This document shows positions 1-8,282 of a stretch of DNA of 64,000 bases, in pieces. This DNA comes from Microbulbifer sp. TB1203. Its GTDB lineage: Bacteria > Pseudomonadota > Gammaproteobacteria > Pseudomonadales > Cellvibrionaceae. The DNA is taken from assembly GCF_030997045.1 (NCBI RefSeq), contig NZ_CP116899.1, positions 992,001 through 1,056,000 on the forward strand, written 5' to 3'. The number at the start of each line of letters is the position of its first letter. Position 1 is the first letter of the stretch. Under the pieces are notes generated by a model. It was given only the letters and a program-made list of their open reading frames with translations. It was not told the origin of the DNA and searched no databases. A program made the position numbers and the translations under genes.

Positions 1-222
1 CGGCCCTGCTATCGAGGGCTTCGCATTTGGTTCATCACTCAGTCGGTGCTGTTTGCATCCGCCCCGGCAATTGGGGCGCTATTCTACCGCCAGGGCGAGC
101 CGGAAAAACAGTGTTGACACCGGTGCCACCAGGGCAAACACTTCGTTGACTGCCCGGGCAGGGCATTAACCCGGTCCAATGTGCTCGGGTTAATAAATGT
201 AGACGAATACGGAGACACACGT

Positions 223-936
223 TTGACCTGGTTGGATATCGCCAGCGTAACTGGCTTTTTTGTCACCTGGATGGGGTACACGGTTTTCGCGCGCCGGAAG
301 GCCAAAGTGGCCTGGTGTCTGGCGTCGTCCATGCAGTGGTACCGGGTGGAGTGGATGCTGCGCATGCTGGAGCGGGATATGCGCATGCCGGACGCGGCGA
401 TTATCGGCAACCTGGAGCGGGTGATCGGTTTCTTCGCTTCCACCAGTATCCTGATCCTCGCGGGCTTGGTGACCGCGCTCACCGCCGACACCGTGGCGGT
501 GGAGATGATCAACAGCCTGCCGTTGGCGGAGACCACCACGGTGGTGCAGTTCGAGCTGAAGGTACTGTTGCTGCTACTGATTTTTATCTTTGCGTTTTTC
601 AATTTCACCTGGTCCCTGCGCCAGTATTCCTTTGCCAACGTGCTGATCGGCGCGGCGCCACCCGCGGAGGACGAGAGTTTTAGCGAGGAGGAGCGGCGCC
701 GCTATGCGATCAGTACCGCCAAGGTGATCGACCAGGCCGGGCACAGCTACAACTACGGGCTGCGCTCTTACTATTTCGCCATGGCGGTGATGGGTTGGTT
801 TATCCACCCGCTGCTGTTCGCGATCGGCTATCTGTTGGTGGCGCTGATACTTTTCCTGCGCGAGTTCCGTTCGCGCACCCTGCAAGTGCTGCTGGCGGCG
901 GAGGGACACAAGATCGATCGCGAGCAGGCTAAGTAG
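223..936 (+). CDS. DUF599 family inner-membrane protein
   Basis: The protein has about four hydrophobic segments: an N-terminal one after a short lead, one near the ILILAGLVTAL stretch, one at VLLLLLIFIFAFF, and a C-terminal pair around WFIHPLLFAIGYLLVALILFL. The pattern and the SLRQYSFANVLIG segment match DUF599, a membrane family of unknown function. I place the start at the TTG at 223 because GGAG at 211-214 lies 8 nt upstream, giving about 237 residues. An in-frame GTG at 181 is the alternative but has no good ribosome site. The MazG-like gene begins one base after the stop codon, so the two are probably co-transcribed. Function is unknown. Confidence 0.75.
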   Translation: MTWLDIASVTGFFVTWMGYTVFARRKAKVAWCLASSMQWYRVEWMLRMLERDMRMPDAAIIGNLERVIGFFASTSILILAGLVTALTADTVAVEMINSLPLAETTTVVQFELKVLLLLLIFIFAFFNFTWSLRQYSFANVLIGAAPPAEDESFSEEERRRYAISTAKVIDQAGHSYNYGLRSYYFAMAVMGWFIHPLLFAIGYLLVALILFLREFRSRTLQVLLAAEGHKIDREQAK

Positions 937-937
937 C

Positions 938-1240
938 ATGGATAGCGCCGCGGTGTTGGCCGCTTTCGACGAGATCGCCCGCCGGCGCAACTGGCAGTCT
1001 TTGCACACGCCGAAGAACCTGGCCATGGCGCTGTCGGTGGAGGTGGCGGAGCTGTGCCGCCATCTGCAGTGGCGCGATGACGGGGAGGTGGAGCGGATGC
1101 TGCAGACCGGTGGGGCGGAAAGTGTTGCGGCGGAGCTGGCGGATATCCAGATGTACCTGCTCAAGCTGGCCGCAGTCATGGATATCGATCTGGACAAGGC
1201 CCTGGCGGACAAGATCGCCGAGAACCGGCGGCGTTTCTGA
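938..1240 (+). CDS. MazG-like nucleotide pyrophosphohydrolase
   Basis: This 100-residue all-alpha protein carries the metal-binding pattern of the MazG/dCTPase (RS21-C6) group: E35xxE38 in SVEVAEL, then E66xxD69 in AAELADI. The tryptophan at 45 follows, as in the short single-domain members. The family hydrolyses non-canonical or excess dNTPs to the monophosphate and pyrophosphate, a house-cleaning role in the cytoplasm; the exact substrate cannot be read from sequence. It starts one base after the DUF599 stop codon, which suggests a two-gene unit. Its length is normal for the single-domain family. Confidence 0.85.
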   Translation: MDSAAVLAAFDEIARRRNWQSLHTPKNLAMALSVEVAELCRHLQWRDDGEVERMLQTGGAESVAAELADIQMYLLKLAAVMDIDLDKALADKIAENRRRF

Positions 1241-1253
1241 ATCCCGTTCCCCC

Positions 1254-1320
1254 CTGTAGGAGCGGCTGTTGGCCGGGAGCGCCGAGCCCCAGCTCGGCAA
1301 GCGGGCCGCAGGTCCGCCGA
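1254..1320. repeat. Intergenic palindromic repeats (GTAGGAGCGGC and GGAGCGCCGAGC types)
   Basis: Two short repeat motifs are joined here: a TGTAGGAGCGGC-NN-GGCCG unit and a unit containing GAGCCCCAGCTC next to GCGGGCCGCAGG. Relatives of the first occur near 23742, 52220 and 63856, and of the second near 2737, 39949 and 56471. They lie between two convergent gene ends and may act in transcription termination or be REP/BIME-like dispersed repeats. Confidence 0.6.
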
Positions 1321-1325
1321 AGGAA

Positions 1326-2537
1326 TCAGGAAAACAACACCGTAGTCATCCCAAAGCACAATCCCACCAACAACCCCGCCAGCCATTTCCAGCGCCCCAT
1401 ATCGCGCCAGGCAAAGCGCCAGCTGCCGCCGGCTGTGTTGCGAACGGAGTTAACCGTTCTCAGCCCGTAAAGATAGACGCCGCTGATCGACAGGGCGCTG
1501 AGCAGGGTGCCGAAGAAGAACCAGGTCCATTTGGTAATTCGTCCGCCGAAGGCGCCGAAGTGCAGCGGATCAGCGGCCTCGGAGAGTCGCAGGTGAAAAC
1601 CCAGCCGGTCGCCCCTGCGGGTTTCCAGGTGTTCGCCGGTGCGCGGATCGAAGGCCAGGTGGTTGGCCCGGTTGCGGACCAGCAGCGCGTCCGCCTGGCC
1701 GGTGAGCTTCAGGGTATCTCCCGCGCTGCGGGGCAGCTGTATCGAGCGGATGCGCAGTTCCGGGTAGAGGTGTTTGGCGGCGGCCACTGTTTCGGCCAGG
1801 GTTTCCGCGGCGGGTTGTTCCAGGCTGGTGGCGCTGGCCACAGTGAGCGGAGGAGGATAGTGCGCATTCAGGCCCCAGCGCTCCAGCAGGTACCAGATGC
1901 CGGTAATGGCGATCAGGGCGATAAACCAGAGGCTCCACACACCCAAGAGCCGGTGCATCTGGCCCCAGAAGCGGCGGGATTGCCTGTCCCGCCTTTTGCC
2001 GGTGCGCGGTTGTTCCCGGCGGGGAATTTTCCAGAAACCCTTCCACCAGCCCCGGTAGCAGACAATGCCGGTGAGCAGCGCGATTACCAGCAGAAACGAC
2101 GTTGAGCAGACGATGGTGATGCCCAGGGCGAGTGGCAGCATCAGGTGGCGGTGGGCCTGGCGGAAAAAGCGTTGCCAGTTGTTCCAGCGGCCGGTGCCGG
2201 TGACCTGGCTGGTGGTGGGGTCCAGGTAAATGCGAAAGCGCTCGCCGGAGGAGTCCATTGCCACCGCCTCTGCGGCGAATTGGGAATCCACCGGCGCGTC
2301 GATGTTCAGCAGCTGTGCATTGGGGTAGGCGGCGCGGGCGCTTCGATAGAACTCCGACCAATGGTATTTAACCGGTTCCACCGGTTGCTGGACGCGCATG
2401 GCCGGATTGAAGAGCCAGTCGATCTCGTGGGAGACGGTGGCCAGGGTGCCGGTGACCAGCACGAAGCTCAGTAGCAGTGAGAGTTTCAAACCAGCCCAGC
2501 TGTGCAGGCGGTACCATTTGAGGCGGTCTATTGCCAT
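1326..2537 (-). CDS. PepSY-associated transmembrane protein
   Basis: About 403 residues from the ATG at 2537. The frame runs open upstream only because it reads through a repeat element, so the longer start is rejected. It has an N-terminal membrane helix after the YRLHSWAGL motif, a large periplasmic segment, central helices (LGITIVCSTSFLLVIALLTGIV), and C-terminal helices ending in GLCFGMTTVLFS. This is the PepSY_TM architecture of proteins encoded beside TonB-dependent siderophore receptors, some of which act as inner-membrane ferric-siderophore reductases. The receptor gene lies immediately upstream on the same strand, supporting a role in iron uptake, but the reductase activity is inferred. 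Confidence 0.8.
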   Translation of the reverse strand: MAIDRLKWYRLHSWAGLKLSLLLSFVLVTGTLATVSHEIDWLFNPAMRVQQPVEPVKYHWSEFYRSARAAYPNAQLLNIDAPVDSQFAAEAVAMDSSGERFRIYLDPTTSQVTGTGRWNNWQRFFRQAHRHLMLPLALGITIVCSTSFLLVIALLTGIVCYRGWWKGFWKIPRREQPRTGKRRDRQSRRFWGQMHRLLGVWSLWFIALIAITGIWYLLERWGLNAHYPPPLTVASATSLEQPAAETLAETVAAAKHLYPELRIRSIQLPRSAGDTLKLTGQADALLVRNRANHLAFDPRTGEHLETRRGDRLGFHLRLSEAADPLHFGAFGGRITKWTWFFFGTLLSALSISGVYLYGLRTVNSVRNTAGGSWRFAWRDMGRWKWLAGLLVGLCFGMTTVLFS

Positions 2538-2580
2538 TGTGTTGTCAGTTAGCCCCTGGTTTTCCGGCCAGTTCAGTGGC

Positions 2581-2692
2581 GGTCCTGCTGCCGGGGGCTT
2601 TTTGCGGGACACGCTGTGTATACGTCCCTGTACGCTCGTAATCGACATCCCTGTCTCATACGGTCCCGCAAAAAGCCCCCGGCATCAGGACC
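2581..2692. repeat. Long hairpin repeat, copy 1
   Basis: Two 30-nt arms (2581-2610 and 2663-2692) are inverted complements at 29 of 30 positions, around a 52-nt loop. The arms include GGGGGCTTTTTGCGGGAC and its complement. A second copy at 15912-16107 has the same arms but with paired changes in the stem (GGTGGC against GCCACC). A partial inverted copy at the right window edge preserves the loop sequence. It sits between the receptor gene and the PepSY gene. Confidence 0.8.
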
Positions 2693-2736
2693 TTCGCATT
2701 GAGTCCGGTTATTCTTTTCCAGTCCCCAATTTCGAG

Positions 2737-2781
2737 CGGGCCTGCGGCCCGCAAGCGGAGCTGGAACTCCGCGCTCCCGGG
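2737..2781. repeat. GC-rich palindromic repeat
   Basis: The unit consists of GCCTGCGGCCCGCAAG followed by CGGAGCTGGAACTCCG. Similar units occur near 1273, 39949 and 56471. It directly follows the siderophore receptor stop codon and could act as its 3' end. Confidence 0.6.
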
Positions 2782-4905
2782 CTAAAAATTCTGCGTAACC
2801 TGCACCACCAGTTCCCGCGGGTCCCCGGGGAAGTGTCCGTTGCGCTCGTTGAAGCCGCTGACCGCATACTCCTTGTCCAGAAGGTTTTTCACGTTCACCT
2901 GCACCAGGGTGTCGTTCCAGGCGGTGCTCCAGCTCAGGTCGAACACGGTGAACGGTTTGACCCGCTGGCCGTTGAAGCTGAATTGTTCGCTGACGTAGTC
3001 GGCGCCGAAGGCAACCGCGGAGTTGATCGAGGGGAAGTCGTAGCGGCTCCAGAGTCCCGCCTGGTGTCGGGGGGCGTTTACGAAGCGGTCGCCATCGTCG
3101 AAAGTGTTGATCAGGGATTGTCCTTCCACGCCCTTTACCACGCGGGTGTCGTTGTAGGCGTAATTGGCGGTGATGGTCCAGCTGTCGCTGAGGTCGCCTA
3201 CCAGGGTGGCTTCGAAGCCCTGGCTTTCCACTTCGCCCACATTGATCAGCGCCGGGATGCCGTCGCCGCTGCCACCGTCCTCGGGGTTGCCCATGGTCAC
3301 GTCTTTTTTGGTGATGGTGTAGACGGCGAGGGTGGTCATCATGCTGCCGTCGAGCCACTCGTTTTTTATTCCCAGTTCTATCTGGTTGCCGGTTTCCGGG
3401 TCCAGACTGCCCTCTTCACTCACATCTTCCTGGTCACCCAGCCCGATGGGATTGAAGCTCTCGGAGTAGTTCAGGTATAGGGAGGTGTGGTCCTGCGGCT
3501 TGAATACCAGGCCGGCGCGGGGGACCAGGGCGCTGTCCTCGAACTGGTAGCCGGAGGCTTTGGCGGTATCCTCGAAGGTGTCATAGCGCACGCCGACCAG
3601 CGCCGACCAGCGCGGGCCCAGTTCCATCTGATCCTGCAGGTAGATGCTGTAGCGATCGGATTTTGCGCCGTCGCTGCCCATATTCCGCAGGTTGTAAGTG
3701 CTGGGGTCGGTTTCGCCGTAGTTGAGCTCGAAAATATTCAGGTTTCCCACGCCGTCCGCTTCGTAGCGGGCGCGGAAGTAATCGTATTCGGTGTCCACCT
3801 TGTGATAGTCGCCGCCGAACAGTATCTGGTGGCCGATGGAGGCGGTGTCGAGGGTGTAGACGAAATCCGCGGTCAGGCTGGTCTCGGCGTTCTCCCGGTG
3901 TTGTTTACGGTACTCGCGCTTGATGGTGCCGTCGTCGATATTCGCTTCGCCGTCGCCGTTCACATCCACCCAGCTGCGGGATTCGTGGTACTGCTGGTCG
4001 CGCTCGTTGTCCAGCTGGCGCAGGGTGGTGCTGACGCTCAGGTTTTCGCCGAACCGGTGGTCCAGGGTGGCCTGCAGCACCAGTGCTTCCAGGTCCTGGA
4101 AATCGCTCTTTTCGTTGGCGTTGTAGGAGCGGTCGACGAGGAAGTTGCCGTCGTCGTCCACCGGTACGCCGCGCAGCCGGTTGCCTCCCAGGTCCTGCTC
4201 GATGTAGTCGAAGGTGGTGGTCAGCCGGGTGTTCTCCGCCAGTTCGAACAACAGGCCGCCGGCCACTTCCTGGTTGGCGGCGTCGGCGTTGTTGCGAAAG
4301 CTATCCTGTTCCTCATAGAAAGTGCCGAAGCGGTAGGCGACGGATTCGCTCAGGCCGCCGGTGGTATCGACGGAACCGCCGAGCCGGTCGTAATTGCCCG
4401 CGGCCAGGTTGACTTCGGTTTCTTCCTCGAAGCGGGGCTTTTTCGACACATAGTTAATGGTGCCGCCCGGTTCGCCGCCGCCGTAGAGGGCGCCGGCGGG
4501 GCCCTTGAGGATTTCCACGCGCTCGAAGTTGAACAGCTGGGGCACGCCGAACCCGGAGTAGGGGTCGCCGCGTACACCGTCGTAGAAGACGTTCGCATCG
4601 TCCCGGAAGCCGCGGAAGGTCACCCCGGAATAACTGAACTCGCTGACCCCGGCCACTGCGCGGTAGAGGTCGGTCACCTGGCGCGCCGCCTGGTCGCGCA
4701 TCAGCTGTGCGGTGAGCACCTGCACGGACTGGGGAATGTCCATGATATCGGTGGCCACCTTGGTGCCCACGCGGGTTTCGCTCTCCAGGTAGAACTCCTG
4801 TGCGCGGCCGGTGACCACGACTTCCTCTTCCACACTGTCGGCGGCGGCAGCGGTTGCACTGTGCAGGGCGATGGCAAGGGGCAGCAGGTGCTTTGCAGAA
4901 TTCAC
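2782..4905 (-). CDS. TonB-dependent siderophore receptor
   Basis: Outer-membrane receptor that imports a ferric siderophore using TonB energy. From the GTG at 4905 the protein begins with a signal peptide (hydrophobic run ending in TAAAA, then DSVEEEVVVTGRA). A plug domain follows with DIPQSVQVLTAQLM and ERVEILKGPAGALYGG, then NYVSKKP, a long beta-barrel, and a terminal phenylalanine (QVTQNF), as in the FpvA/FhuA-like group; about 707 residues. AAGGA lies 9-10 nt before the GTG. An ATG at 4965 would put a nine-G tract inside the coding region and hide the signal peptide, so I prefer the GTG. A Fur-box candidate at 4979-4993 suggests iron repression. The PepSY protein follows downstream. Confidence 0.9.
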   Translation of the reverse strand: MNSAKHLLPLAIALHSATAAAADSVEEEVVVTGRAQEFYLESETRVGTKVATDIMDIPQSVQVLTAQLMRDQAARQVTDLYRAVAGVSEFSYSGVTFRGFRDDANVFYDGVRGDPYSGFGVPQLFNFERVEILKGPAGALYGGGEPGGTINYVSKKPRFEEETEVNLAAGNYDRLGGSVDTTGGLSESVAYRFGTFYEEQDSFRNNADAANQEVAGGLLFELAENTRLTTTFDYIEQDLGGNRLRGVPVDDDGNFLVDRSYNANEKSDFQDLEALVLQATLDHRFGENLSVSTTLRQLDNERDQQYHESRSWVDVNGDGEANIDDGTIKREYRKQHRENAETSLTADFVYTLDTASIGHQILFGGDYHKVDTEYDYFRARYEADGVGNLNIFELNYGETDPSTYNLRNMGSDGAKSDRYSIYLQDQMELGPRWSALVGVRYDTFEDTAKASGYQFEDSALVPRAGLVFKPQDHTSLYLNYSESFNPIGLGDQEDVSEEGSLDPETGNQIELGIKNEWLDGSMMTTLAVYTITKKDVTMGNPEDGGSGDGIPALINVGEVESQGFEATLVGDLSDSWTITANYAYNDTRVVKGVEGQSLINTFDDGDRFVNAPRHQAGLWSRYDFPSINSAVAFGADYVSEQFSFNGQRVKPFTVFDLSWSTAWNDTLVQVNVKNLLDKEYAVSGFNERNGHFPGDPRELVVQVTQNF

Positions 4906-4930
4906 TTGGAGTTGTCCTTGGTTCGTTTTT

Positions 4931-4939
4931 GGGGGGGGG
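4931..4939. repeat. Nine-G homopolymer in receptor leader
   Basis: A run of nine G on the + strand (nine C in the receptor transcript) follows five T. It lies between the Fur-box candidate and the preferred GTG start of the siderophore receptor, in the 5' untranslated or promoter-proximal region. Runs of this length are prone to slippage. Confidence 0.6.
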
Positions 4940-4978
4940 ATTATTGAGGTGCGATAAATTAACATCAGTCAATCTAAA

Positions 4979-4993
4979 TGTAAATTACTATCA
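4979..4993 (-). promoter_or_regulatory. Candidate Fur box for the siderophore receptor
   Basis: Read on the minus strand the site is TGATAGTAATTTACA, which matches the 7-1-7 Fur consensus TGATAATnATTATCA at 6 of 7 positions in the first half and 5 of 7 in the second. It lies about 75 bp upstream of the receptor start. It could equally control the divergent cmoM, but a siderophore receptor is the classic Fur target. Confidence 0.55.
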
Positions 4994-5066
4994 TTTGCGA
5001 TTGTGGCGATTTTCAGCGGGGCGAAGCAGTCGTACACTCGGCGGCACTTCAAACCGGAGGCAATCG

Positions 5067-5843
5067 ATGACCGACCGCAATTTCGACGACCTGGCGCACC
5101 GCTTCAGGCAGCGCATCTACGGCGGCCTCAAGGGGGATATCCGCCTGGCGGTGCTGAACCGGGACCTTGCGCCGCTGTTGTGTGACAGTGGCGAACTGAA
5201 GGTGGTGGACGCCGGCGGCGGCCAGGGCCAGTTCGCGATGGATCTGGCGGAGGGGGGCCACCGGGTCTACCTGGCGGATATCTCCGCGCAAATGCTGCAA
5301 CAGGCTGGGGAGCAACTGGCCGGCCGGGGCCTGGGGGAGCGGGTGACACTGCTGCACCGGCCGCTGCAGGAGTTACCGGAACTGGAAGAGCTGCGCGACA
5401 GCGACCTGGTGCTCTGCCACGCGGTACTGGAGTGGCTGGAACAACCGCGGATTGCGCTGCAACAGCTGGCGATGCTGTTAAAGCCCGGTGGCCATTTGTC
5501 GCTCACTTTCTACAACCGGCGCGCGTTGGAATTCCGCCTGCTGCAGAGGGGCAGTTTCCGGCAGTTGGATCGCAATATTCAAAGCGGCCACTGGGGCGGA
5601 CATCCGGGCAGCCTCACACCGCAGAACCCTTTGAAACTGGAGTGGGTGCAGGACTGGCTGCTACAGGCGGGCTTTTCCATTGTCGCTCACAGTGGCATCC
5701 GCTGTTTCCACGATTTTATGACCCCCGCGATCCGCGAGAAGCTGCCCGCCGCGGCGATCGTGGACAAGGAACTGGAGTATTCCCGCCTCGAGCCCTACCG
5801 GCAACTGGCGCGCTATGTGCACCTGCTGTGCCGGCTGCCGTAG
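5067..5843 (+). CDS. cmoM: tRNA 5-carboxymethoxyuridine methyltransferase CmoM
   Basis: SAM-dependent methyltransferase of 258 residues that methylates the carboxyl of 5-carboxymethoxyuridine at the wobble position of tRNA. The N-terminus MTDRNFDDLAHRF and IYGGLKG segment are characteristic of CmoM (formerly SmtA). Motif I is VVDAGGGQGQ at about 46-55, followed by HAVLEWLEQP and LKPGGHLSLTFYN; the C-terminal RYVHLLCRLP also fits. The ATG at 5067 is preceded by GGAGG at 5056-5060. It is transcribed divergently from the siderophore receptor and is not functionally linked to it. Confidence 0.93.
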   Translation: MTDRNFDDLAHRFRQRIYGGLKGDIRLAVLNRDLAPLLCDSGELKVVDAGGGQGQFAMDLAEGGHRVYLADISAQMLQQAGEQLAGRGLGERVTLLHRPLQELPELEELRDSDLVLCHAVLEWLEQPRIALQQLAMLLKPGGHLSLTFYNRRALEFRLLQRGSFRQLDRNIQSGHWGGHPGSLTPQNPLKLEWVQDWLLQAGFSIVAHSGIRCFHDFMTPAIREKLPAAAIVDKELEYSRLEPYRQLARYVHLLCRLP

Positions 5844-5847
5844 ATAC

Positions 5848-5948
5848 TCGGTTTCAAATCAAGCTCTTCATAGTCGTCAGAGCGGCGCAGGAACGCCATG
5901 CCGGACTTGATCCGGTACCGGACCAGCATCGGTGGTTTCCTGTAAGCA
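5848..5948 (-). repeat. Dispersed 3'-end repeat (GGCGCAGGAACG type)
   Basis: Read on the minus strand this is a relative of the repeat near 21920, 24565 and 60318: a GGCGCAGG/CCGG palindrome with an attached TGATTTGAAAC-type tail, here inverted as GTTTCAAATCA. It separates the convergent ends of cmoM and the broken gadB. Confidence 0.6.
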
Positions 5949-7309
5949 TCAGCCCGATCGACGGCCGGTGTGGCTGAAGCCCGGCTGGGTGGCCGAGTGT
6001 GTCACCGGGTGGGCGCGCAGGTATTCCACCGCGCACTGAAGATCCTCCAGCAACAGCGAGGCCATGCGGCTGACCCCGTGCCGGATCAGTATCCGCTGGA
6101 TCACGCAGTCCTGGCGGTTGGCGGGCAGTGGATAGGAGGGAACCTGCCAGCCGCGCATGCGCAGCCGCTCGGAGAGATCGTAGAGATTGAAGCCCCAGCT
6201 CCCGGGCTTGAGGGTGTAGCTGATCGCCGGCAGGCCGCCCCGGCCGTCGTAGAAGAGTTCGAAGGGTTCCAGTTTGCCGATCTGCTCCGCCAACCACTGG
6301 GCGGTGTTTGCGCAGTGCTGTTGCACAGTCCGGTAGCCCCGGAAACCCAGGCGCAGGAAATTGTAGTACTGGGCAATGATCTCGCCGCCGGGACGGCTGA
6401 AATTGAGCGCGAAGGTGGGCATGTTTCCGCCCAGGTAATCCACGCGGAATATCAGTTCTTCGGGCAGATCCTCGGCGTCGCGCCACACCGCCCAGCCCAC
6501 GCCGAGGGGAGCGAGGCCGTACTTGTGGCCGGAGGCGTTGATGGATTTCACCCGCTCGATGCGGAAGTCGTTCGGCTTGCTCGCATCGGCGCCGGCGTCC
6601 CGGCGGCGCTTGCGCCACCGCCACTTGAGCGCCAGGCCGCCGAGCATCGCGGCCTCGGAGGAGCCGGTGGTGGAACAGCCGATGGTGTCGGCGGCCTCCG
6701 GCGAATGCCAGAGCTCGGCGATGATATGTACGCAGCGGGACTCGATCTCCGCGGTCTGCGGATACTCGTCCTTGTCGATCATGTTCTTGTCGAGGCACTC
6801 TTCCATCAACTGGTGCACCTCCGGTTCGGCCCAGGTGGTGCAGAAGGTGGCCAGGTTCTGGCGGGAATTGCCGTCCATAAACAGCTCGTCGCGCACCAAC
6901 TGGTAACTAGTGTGGTGTAAGGTACTAATTGTATATATCAGCGGGCCGCTAAGCGGCCAGATGCAAGGCGCATTTGCGCCGGCATAGTCATCTATGTCAA
7001 GCAAATGCAACGCCGCAGATGGCTGCTTAGCGGCCCGCCCGAAGGGAGCCCCCCAAATCGTCCACAGCGGCGTTGCAGCTCTTGAAAATGGAATGACCAT
7101 TCTCTGCGAGCTGCGCCTAACTGTGAACAATTTGGGGGGCTCTGATATACACAATTAGTACCTTACACCACACTGCGCGCGCTGGCGCCATCTACGGGCA
7201 TCGAGTAACGGGGCAGGCTCCGCGCGGAGGCGGCGGAGGCAAAGATGTCCGCGTCCACGCCGTTTCCGTGGGCGGGGCTGCGCAGCCCCCGTTTGCTGTG
7301 AAGCGGCAT
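5949..7309 (-). pseudogene. gadB: Glutamate decarboxylase, interrupted by a 266-bp element
   Basis: PLP-dependent glutamate decarboxylase (glutamate to GABA, acid resistance). The N-terminal 46 residues (ATG at 7309, MPLHSKRG... to GASARS) are separated from the rest (SYQLVRDELFMDGNSRQN... to the stop at 5949) by the inserted element at 6909-7174. The element's end reads GTG GTG TAA in frame, truncating the protein after residue 48, and its 266-bp length shifts the frame. Deleting it restores the continuous ARS-YQLV reading expected for GadB. The body is intact, with the PLP lysine in NASGHKYG and SCSTTGSSEA-type motifs. A frame open into the element gives a false N-terminus. No GadC antiporter gene is nearby. 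Confidence 0.88.
6909..7174. mobile_element. MITE-like inverted-repeat element inserted in gadB
   Basis: The element has terminal inverted repeats of about 32 bp: AGTGTGGTGTAAGGTACTAA... at 6909 and ...TTAGTACCTTACACCACACT at 7174, nearly perfect. It is 266 bp long and contains no credible gene. It has nested internal palindromes (GCGGGCCGCTAAG with CTTAGCGGCCCGC; GCCCCCCAAAT with ATTTGGGGGGC). An ACT at 6906-6908 recurs at 7172-7174, consistent with a 3-bp duplication, although the same bases also extend the inverted repeat. Non-autonomous, transposed by an unseen transposase; family not recognised. Confidence 0.88.
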
Positions 7310-7410
7310 TGGCAATGGTCCCAGGCGGAAAAAGCGTCACTAATCAGTGTAGACAGAAATTTCCGGGGATCGGGGCGGGGTGTGTTTACCAGGGTGCCAT
7401 GGCGACCGCT

Positions 7411-7905
7411 TTATTCCTGTTCCTTGAGCAGCAGCTCCTTGGCGGCATTGATGCGCGAGGCCAGGTAGTCGTTGCCGCCCCGGTCAGGGTGGAGCTTCTG
7501 GATCAGTTGGCGGTGGGCACTGACGATTTCCTCGCGGCCGGCATCGGCGCCGACCCCGAGAATCCGGCGGGCTTCGCCGCTGGTGAGGGGAGGGTTCTCG
7601 CCCGCTTCTTCCTGCTGTCTTCCCCTCCGGGCGCTGGCGTGCCTGGCGATCAGGGGCGCCAGCCAAGGCAGGTGGCGGCCGAGCCAGCTCAGGCCCCGCC
7701 CCAGCACCGGCAGTACCACGGCGACGGCTGCGGCCACCCAGTGCAGGCGGCCGCTGATGGCCAGCACCACCGCCAGCAGGGCCACACCGATCAACAGCCA
7801 CTGCAGCAACAGCTTGCGCCGCTCCTCGGGGTGGCTGGCTTTGAATTTTTGCCACGCCAGCCAGGCGACGATGCCGACGGCGATCAGCAGGACGATACGG
7901 GCCAA
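7411..7905 (-). CDS. Membrane-anchored J-domain protein
   Basis: The 164-residue protein has an N-terminal helix (IVLLIAVGIVAWLAW), a second hydrophobic pair around residues 34-70, and a C-terminal J domain of about 55 residues containing the HPD tripeptide (LIQKLHPDRGGNDYLASRINAAKELL). HPD stimulates the ATPase of a DnaK-type Hsp70, so this is a membrane-tethered co-chaperone of the DjlA/Pam18-like type. Client and precise partner are unknown. Clear Zn-finger and C-terminal DnaJ domains are absent. Alone on its strand apart from a possible small secreted protein gene upstream. Confidence 0.85.
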   Translation of the reverse strand: MARIVLLIAVGIVAWLAWQKFKASHPEERRKLLLQWLLIGVALLAVVLAISGRLHWVAAAVAVVLPVLGRGLSWLGRHLPWLAPLIARHASARRGRQQEEAGENPPLTSGEARRILGVGADAGREEIVSAHRQLIQKLHPDRGGNDYLASRINAAKELLLKEQE

Positions 7906-7924
7906 GGAGTTCTCTCTAATTCAG

Positions 7925-8125
7925 TCATTCGGCCCAATAGGATATCAGATGTCGATGCGTATGCCGCGGAGAGAAAATCTTCCGGCTGCCGGGCGACTTC
8001 ATTACTGTGGTCTTCCGCGCCCTCAGGGCGGCCTCATTGGGTTGAAAGCTGGACACCGCTTGCGCTGCACCGACAATCAGGAGCGCGACACCCGCAATCA
8101 GATATTTATGCATTTTTTGTTTCAC
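7925..8125 (-). CDS. Small putative secreted protein
   Basis: A 66-residue frame from a GTG at 8125, or 62 residues from an internal ATG at 8113. It begins with a credible signal peptide (positive start, then LIAGVALLIVGAAQA), followed by a short basic, histidine-containing tail. AGGGA lies shortly before the GTG, but it is a weak ribosome site. I do not recognise a family. It lies 19 bp upstream of the J-domain gene on the same strand. The signal peptide is the main argument that it is real. Confidence 0.4.
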   Translation of the reverse strand: MKQKMHKYLIAGVALLIVGAAQAVSSFQPNEAALRARKTTVMKSPGSRKIFSPRHTHRHLISYWAE

Positions 8126-8282
8126 ACCATTCCCTGCGTTTCAGGTGAGCTGGATTATTTCTTCCGCAATAAAAGCAGCCCAGCTCACTGAAGCGGCGGG
8201 GATTTAGCGGTACACTGGCATCTATTGGCAGTTGTTACCTTGTCTTTTGCGCAAACCGAAAAGAAGGAGACGAAGAACCGAC

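Noticed and set aside
2538..2648. Longer start for the PepSY membrane protein
   Set aside because: The extra codons run through the hairpin repeat at 2581-2692; the ATG at 2537 begins the conserved membrane domain.
3487..4947. A 486-codon frame opposite the siderophore receptor
   Set aside because: It is the complement of a well-supported receptor gene, is rich in Val/Gly/Ala/His as expected for a GC-rich antisense frame, and matches no family.
6909..7154. An N-terminal extension of glutamate decarboxylase beginning in the element
   Set aside because: The sequence is MITE DNA read in frame; the real N-terminus (MPLHSKRG...) is on the far side of the element.
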